This document shows positions 14,902 to 17,959 of a DNA stretch of 17,959 bases, piece by piece (positions within the stretch are counted from its first letter, which is position 1; each line of letters begins with the position of its first letter). This stretch comes from DASQDT01 sp036380435 (GTDB lineage Bacteria > Acidobacteriota > Blastocatellia > Pyrinomonadales > Pyrinomonadaceae). The translations under genes and the position numbers were made by a program. The notes beneath the pieces were generated by a model that was not told the origin of the DNA, did not search any database, and saw only the letters and a list, made by a program, of their open reading frames with translations. The DNA is taken from contig DASVES010000408.1 of assembly GCA_036380435.1 (NCBI GenBank), forward strand, positions 1 to 17,959. Direction: 5' to 3'.

Positions 14902-14956
14902 TAAGTGATAAGAAAATCAGCTTCCCTCTTATCACTTATCACTCATCACTTATCAC
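14884..14956. repeat. Heptamer inverted repeat D (GTGATAA)4 / (TTATCAC)4
   Basis: Four GTGATAA units (14884-14911), a 17-bp spacer, then TTATCAC, TTATCAC, TCATCAC, TTATCAC (14929-14956). The arms are identical to those of repeat C, including the single TCATCAC variant in the same place, and the spacers look alignable (both begin GAAAA and end with CTC). It overlaps the end of prmA and reaches to 7 nt before the rsmE ATG. Confidence 0.95.
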
Positions 14957-14963
14957 TTCTCCT

Positions 14964-15770
14964 ATGTCTCTGCGAAGGTTCTATGCACCGAGTGATGCTT
15001 TCGCGCCGTCGGGCGATGGTGCGGCGCGGGAGGTTGTGTTGTCGTCGGAGGAGTCGCGGCACTTGCGCGACGTGCTGCGGTTGAGGGCGGGCGACGAGGC
15101 GACGGTGTTCGACGGCGAGGGGCGGGAGTTCGCGTGCGTGGTGCGCGAGCCGGGCGGCGGGCGCGGCAGCCGTGGGGAGGCGCGGGGGGGCGCGGCGGCG
15201 GTGCTCGACGTGCGCGGCCCCGTGGAGCCGCCGCGGCCCGAGTCGCCACTCGCGCTCACGCTCGCCGTCGCGCTGCTCAAGGGTGAGAAATTCGACCTCG
15301 TCGTGCAGAAGGCGACGGAACTCGGCGTGCGCGCCGTCGTGCCCGTCATCACGCGCCGCGCTGACGTGCGCCTGCGCGACGCGCGCGACGCCGGCGCGCG
15401 ACTCGAACGCTGGCGGCGGCTGGCGCTCGAAGCGGCCAAGCAGTCGGGGCGCGCGCGCGTGCCGGCCGTCGCGGAGCCGGTCGAGTTTTCAGAGTTCGTC
15501 GCGACGGCCGCGTCGGAAGACACGCGGCGCCTGATGTTCTCGGAGCGCGACGGCGCATCGCTCGCCGAGGCGCTGGGCAAAGCGGACGCGGCTTCGATGG
15601 CCGTGACGGCGCTCGTCGGGCCGGAGGGCGGTTGGGAGTCCGAAGAGATCGACGCGGCGCGCGAGGCCGGCTGGCGCGTCGTCACACTCGGCGGCCGCGT
15701 CCTGCGCGCCGAAACGGCCGCCATCGCCGTCGCGGCCCTCTTGCAACACCTCTGCGGAGACCTCAGATAG
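14964..15770 (+). CDS. rsmE: 16S rRNA (uracil-1498-N3)-methyltransferase RsmE
   Basis: RsmE methylates U1498 of 16S rRNA. The 268-residue protein has an N-terminal PUA-like part beginning MSLRRFYAP and the SPOUT knot domain with KGEKFDLVVQKATELGV (106-122), GPEGGW (219-224) and LGGRVLRAETA (242-252), which builds the SAM-binding knot. A glycine/arginine-rich stretch at about 63-77 is an insertion between the domains. I chose ATG 14964. The frame also reaches back to a GTG at 14898 overlapping the prmA stop, but the intervening 22 codons are just repeat D read through. No Shine-Dalgarno motif precedes 14964, only the pyrimidine-rich CTTCTCCT. Expression may depend on read-through from prmA. 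Confidence 0.94.
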   Translation: MSLRRFYAPSDAFAPSGDGAAREVVLSSEESRHLRDVLRLRAGDEATVFDGEGREFACVVREPGGGRGSRGEARGGAAAVLDVRGPVEPPRPESPLALTLAVALLKGEKFDLVVQKATELGVRAVVPVITRRADVRLRDARDAGARLERWRRLALEAAKQSGRARVPAVAEPVEFSEFVATAASEDTRRLMFSERDGASLAEALGKADAASMAVTALVGPEGGWESEEIDAAREAGWRVVTLGGRVLRAETAAIAVAALLQHLCGDLR

Positions 15771-15774
15771 AGCC

Positions 15775-15893
15775 GTCAATCGTGAATCGTCAATCGTCAA
15801 TCGTGGTTGAGCCAAGGCCCGTCTTGAGCGGCCCCGCTCAAGGCGATTTGAGCGACAACTCCATCGATTCACGATTCACGATTGACGATTCAC
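15775..15893. repeat. Heptamer inverted repeat E (GTSAATC)4 / (GATTSAC)4
   Basis: The left arm at 15775-15802 is GTCAATC, GTGAATC, GTCAATC, GTCAATC. The right arm at 15866-15893 is GATTCAC, GATTCAC, GATTGAC, GATTCAC. The fourth base of the reverse-complemented unit varies between C and G in both arms, so pairing is good but not perfect. The 63-bp spacer contains its own perfect 9-bp stem at 15823-15842. It begins 4 nt after the rsmE stop. Confidence 0.93.
15823..15842 (+). terminator. Hairpin inside repeat E spacer
   Basis: CTTGAGCGG (15823-15831) and CCGCTCAAG (15834-15842) are exact reverse complements separated by CC, so the real RNA loop would open the innermost pairs. It follows rsmE by about 50 nt and has no T-tract. 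It may help end the era-prmA-rsmE transcript, or simply be part of the element. Confidence 0.4.
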
Positions 15894-16023
15894 GAGCTTT
15901 TGCCTTTACGGCCGCGCGGGAGCAGAATACGTAAAGCGTTGAAAGTGGTGGAACGGCGTCGCGGCCGGCGGCGTAATTCAGTTTGTTGAGAACGCACCTA
16001 GCGGCAGGGGGATAAACTTTCCG

Positions 16024-16299
16024 ATGTCTTTCGACAAAGACGACGTGGTCGGGCGGGCGCGGGTCGATCTGGCGAAGCGGCTCGGCGTGGCTGAGGGTGA
16101 GGTCGAAGAGGAGTCGGTCGAGGAGGCGGAGTTCCCCGACATGGCTCTGGGCGCGCCGCAGGGCGACGAGATGAGCGGGATGATGATCACGCCGGGCTGG
16201 CGCATCCGCCTCAAGGCGGGCGCGCGCTCCTACGAGTACCGCGCCGACGAACGCCAACTCCGCCTCTGCGACTTCAAGGGCAGGAACTACAGGATTTGA
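16024..16299 (+). CDS. Small conserved-looking protein of 91 aa
   Basis: A short acidic protein without signal peptide or membrane segment. The pattern VxxARxDLAxRLGVxxxEV, then EEAEFPDMALGAPQ, then MMITPGWRIRLKAGARSYEYRAD resembles a small domain I recall from Chloroflexota and Deinococcota proteins. There it reads WPDxSLGCPxPGM...TPGYxIxL...YEYH and is of unknown function. Here Trp is replaced by Phe, Cys by Ala, and the PGM element by GDEM. An AGGGGGA motif (16006-16012) lies 11 nt before the ATG. It is flanked on both sides by heptamer repeats E and F. A true gene is likely from its length, codon pattern and conserved-looking motif, but its role is unknown. Confidence 0.7.
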   Translation: MSFDKDDVVGRARVDLAKRLGVAEGEVEEESVEEAEFPDMALGAPQGDEMSGMMITPGWRIRLKAGARSYEYRADERQLRLCDFKGRNYRI

Positions 16300-16302
16300 G
16301 GA

Positions 16303-16404
16303 GCTGTTAGCTCTTAGCTAAAGACAATAGCGGCGGACGCGCCGAAGATAAAACAGTGCGGTTGAAGACGCTGGCTGAAAGCTAACAGCTAAGAGCTAAC
16401 AGCT
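16303..16404. repeat. Heptamer inverted repeat F (GCTSTTA)
   Basis: The left arm is GCTGTTA, GCTCTTA, GCT (16303-16319). The right arm is GCTAACA, GCTAAGA, GCTAACA, GCT (16381-16404). The reverse complement of the right arm begins with the same order of the two variants (GCTGTTA then GCTCTTA), so 17 bases pair exactly. The spacer is about 61 bp. It fills the gap between the 91-aa gene and the S8 protease, ending 4 nt before the GAGGAG ribosome-binding site of the protease. Confidence 0.9.
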
Positions 16405-16418
16405 CTCCGAGGAGTGAA

Positions 16419-17864
16419 ATGATGAACCGACAGAATTTCGTCTGGCACGCGTCGCTGGCGTTGATGCTGGTTGCGGTGGCCGCTTTCATCGGGCAGGTTC
16501 GTCATTGGCAGACGCACACGCCCCCGCCCTTCGTCGAGGCTCCGCGCGCCGAGTTCCCCATTCACGACCGCGAGGTGCCGGACGCTCACCGCGAGGCCCG
16601 AGACATCCTCGTGCGCTTCCGCGCGGGCGTCTCCGACGAGCGCATCGCGGAGATCACGCGCGAACGCAACGACGCGGTGGACGACCAGATAGAGTCGGTC
16701 GAAGGTCTCTTCGAGATCGACGACCTCGACGACGTTGACCCGCAGGAGGTCGTCGCCGAGTACGCGGCGCTTCCCGAGGTCGAGTACGCGGAGGCGAACG
16801 AGGCGATTGAACTCGACCCGGTCGAGCGCTTCAGTATCCCGGCGGAGCAGCAAGCGTCGGAAGCGGCCGCGCCGGGGGCGGGCGAGAATTTGCCGAACGA
16901 CCCGATGCTCGGCGACCAGTGGGCGCTCGTCAACCGCGGCCTCCGCAACGGCAAGGAGCGTGCCGACATTGGCGCGGCGCTCGCTTGGGCGAAGACGCAG
17001 GGCAGTGAGCGCGTCGTCGTCGCCGTCCTCGACAGCGGTGTGGATTACACGCACCCCGACCTCATGGAGAACATGTGGCTGCGTCCCGGCGACATGCCCG
17101 CCTACATGGACGAGCACCTCGGCGCGGTGGACGACCTCCGCGGCTTCAACGCCGTCGATAACCTGCGCGACCCGATGGACGACAACGGCCACGGCACGCA
17201 CTGCGCGGGTATCGTCGGCGCGGTCGGCAACAACGGCGAGGGCGTGGCCGGCGTCAACTGGAAGGTCGAGATCATGCCCCTGAAGTTCATGTCCTCCACG
17301 GGCACGGGGACGACCAAGGACGCCATCGAGGCCATCAACTATGTCATCGACCGCAAGCGCGCCGGAGTCAACGTCCGCGTCATCAGCGCCAGTTGGGGCT
17401 CGACGCTCCGCTCCAAGGCGCTCGAAGACGTAATCCGCAAGGCCGGCAAGGAGGGCATCCTCTTTATCGCCGCCAGCGGCAACTCCACGGCGGACACGGA
17501 TCGCCGCCCGCACTTCCCTTCGAGCTACAACCTGCCCAACGTCATCTCCATCGCCGCGCTGACACGCAAGGACGAACTCGCCGGCTTCTCCAACTTCGGC
17601 GTCAAGAGCGTCCACCTCGCCGCGCCCGGCGCGGAGATTTTGAGCACGTGGCTCAACGGCCAGTACCGCGAAGCCTCCGGCACTTCGATGGCGACGCCGG
17701 TCGTCTCGGGCGTGGCGGCGCTCATTCTCTCGGTCGATAATGACCTTTCGGCCGAAGAGCTGCGCTCGCGTCTTCTCGACTCCGTTGACAAGCTCGACGT
17801 GCTCGGTGGCAAGGTCTCCAGCGGCGGGCGCGTCAACGCGGCCCGCGCCGTCGGCGCGAAATAA
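16419..17864 (+). CDS. Subtilisin-like S8 serine protease, exported
   Basis: A 481-residue serine peptidase with a complete catalytic set: Asp205 in AVLDSGVD, His258 in NGHGTHCAGI, oxyanion Asn355 in AASGN and Ser423 in GTSMATP. An N-terminal hydrophobic segment (about 10-26) is a signal peptide or anchor. Residues about 60-132 are an inhibitory propeptide-like domain (DILVRFRAGVSDERI to VEYAEANEAIEL), as in fervidolysin-type subtilases. Proteolysis outside the cytoplasm after propeptide removal is expected; the substrate is unknown. The GAGGAG at 16409-16414 is 4 nt from the first ATG and 7 nt from the second (16422), so the second ATG is equally likely. No C-terminal sorting or repeat domain is present. 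Confidence 0.94.
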   Translation: MMNRQNFVWHASLALMLVAVAAFIGQVRHWQTHTPPPFVEAPRAEFPIHDREVPDAHREARDILVRFRAGVSDERIAEITRERNDAVDDQIESVEGLFEIDDLDDVDPQEVVAEYAALPEVEYAEANEAIELDPVERFSIPAEQQASEAAAPGAGENLPNDPMLGDQWALVNRGLRNGKERADIGAALAWAKTQGSERVVVAVLDSGVDYTHPDLMENMWLRPGDMPAYMDEHLGAVDDLRGFNAVDNLRDPMDDNGHGTHCAGIVGAVGNNGEGVAGVNWKVEIMPLKFMSSTGTGTTKDAIEAINYVIDRKRAGVNVRVISASWGSTLRSKALEDVIRKAGKEGILFIAASGNSTADTDRRPHFPSSYNLPNVISIAALTRKDELAGFSNFGVKSVHLAAPGAEILSTWLNGQYREASGTSMATPVVSGVAALILSVDNDLSAEELRSRLLDSVDKLDVLGGKVSSGGRVNAARAVGAK

Positions 17865-17876
17865 ATCGGTCAACGA

Positions 17877-17891
17877 GCCGCCGGAGGCGGC
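17877..17891 (+). terminator. Short GC hairpin after the S8 protease
   Basis: GCCGCC (17877-17882), GGA and GGCGGC (17886-17891) form a perfect 6-bp stem 12 nt after the stop codon. No T-tract follows, so support as a terminator is weak. Confidence 0.35.
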
Positions 17892-17900
17892 GCATGGGAC

Positions 17901-17959
17901 TATAGTGGCTTGCAGTTGAGTGGGTAGTAGGTCAACTCACCGCAGAGGCGCAGAGGGCG
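17901..17959 (+). repeat. Dispersed repeat, right copy (cut by window end)
   Basis: Matches 256-314 at 53 of 59 positions in the same orientation. It lies just beyond the S8 gene and its hairpin, as the left copy lies just beyond lolD, so both are in 3'-flanking or intergenic DNA. Its continuation past the window edge is not visible. Confidence 0.8.

Noticed and set aside
13926..14956. CRISPR-like array from repeated GTGATAA/TTATCAC blocks
   Set aside because: Units are 7 bp, contiguous and arranged as inverted arms; there are no 25-40 bp repeats with unique spacers and no cas genes.
14898..14963. Upstream GTG start for rsmE overlapping the prmA stop
   Set aside because: The extra 22 codons are repeat D read through; RsmE proteins normally begin close to the RRFY motif, which the ATG at 14964 provides.
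16389..17873. 494-codon minus-strand frame opposite the S8 protease
   Set aside because: The plus frame has the full catalytic set; the minus frame is Val/Arg/Asp-rich shadow sequence with no motif.

Overview
This is a GC-rich chromosomal window from a Gram-negative (diderm) bacterium. It encodes the LolCE/LolD lipoprotein-release ABC transporter, a DUF374 lipid-A-type acyltransferase, WG-repeat and subtilisin-like exported proteins, and an era-prmA-rsmE housekeeping block. Base composition, gene content and abundant intergenic short-period repeats remind me of Acidobacteriota (Blastocatellia/Pyrinomonadales type). That placement is an impression from memory and cannot be proven from this sequence. 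I see no rRNA, tRNA, CRISPR array, transposase or prophage module.

Layout. (1) 1-55, minus: the first 18 codons of an exported protein that runs off the left edge. (2) 56-415: non-coding, holding one copy of a dispersed repeat and a long imperfect inverted repeat. (3) 416-5158, minus: four co-directional genes in transcription order, REC-HATPase response regulator, ArnT/PMT-like glycosyltransferase, lolC/E and lolD. (4) A divergent gap at 5159-5392, then plus-strand genes to the end: DUF374 acyltransferase, a secreted fibre/beta-roll protein, PepT-like M20 peptidase, WG-repeat protein, a large uncharacterised protein with a GNAT-like C-terminal half, era, prmA, rsmE, a 91-aa protein and an S8 protease. 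(5) The right edge carries a second copy of the dispersed repeat seen at 256, so about 17.6 kb lies between the two copies.

The most striking structure is not a gene. Six intergenic junctions (lolC|lolD, GT|lolC, era|prmA, prmA|rsmE, rsmE|91-aa gene, 91-aa gene|S8) are each filled by an inverted repeat whose arms are tandem heptanucleotides, typically four heptamers per arm. The heptamer sequence differs between loci (GTTCAAA, GCAGTAA/GTGAGCA, GTGATAA twice, GTSAATC, GCTSTTA) but the period of 7 and the arm-spacer-inverted-arm plan are constant. Because 7 = 1 mod 3, three successive units carrying TGA or TAA stop every reading frame, and the glycosyltransferase, era and prmA all take their stop codon from such a unit. 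In lolD the opposite orientation leaves the frame open and the repeat encodes most of an apparent N-terminal extension. These elements sit only between co-directional genes and largely replace normal leaders: no Shine-Dalgarno motif is visible before prmA, rsmE or lolC.

Functionally, the minus-strand block concerns the envelope (lipoprotein sorting, lipid-linked sugar transfer) plus a signalling protein. The acyltransferase across the divergent gap also acts on envelope lipid. The era-prmA-rsmE block serves ribosome assembly and modification.
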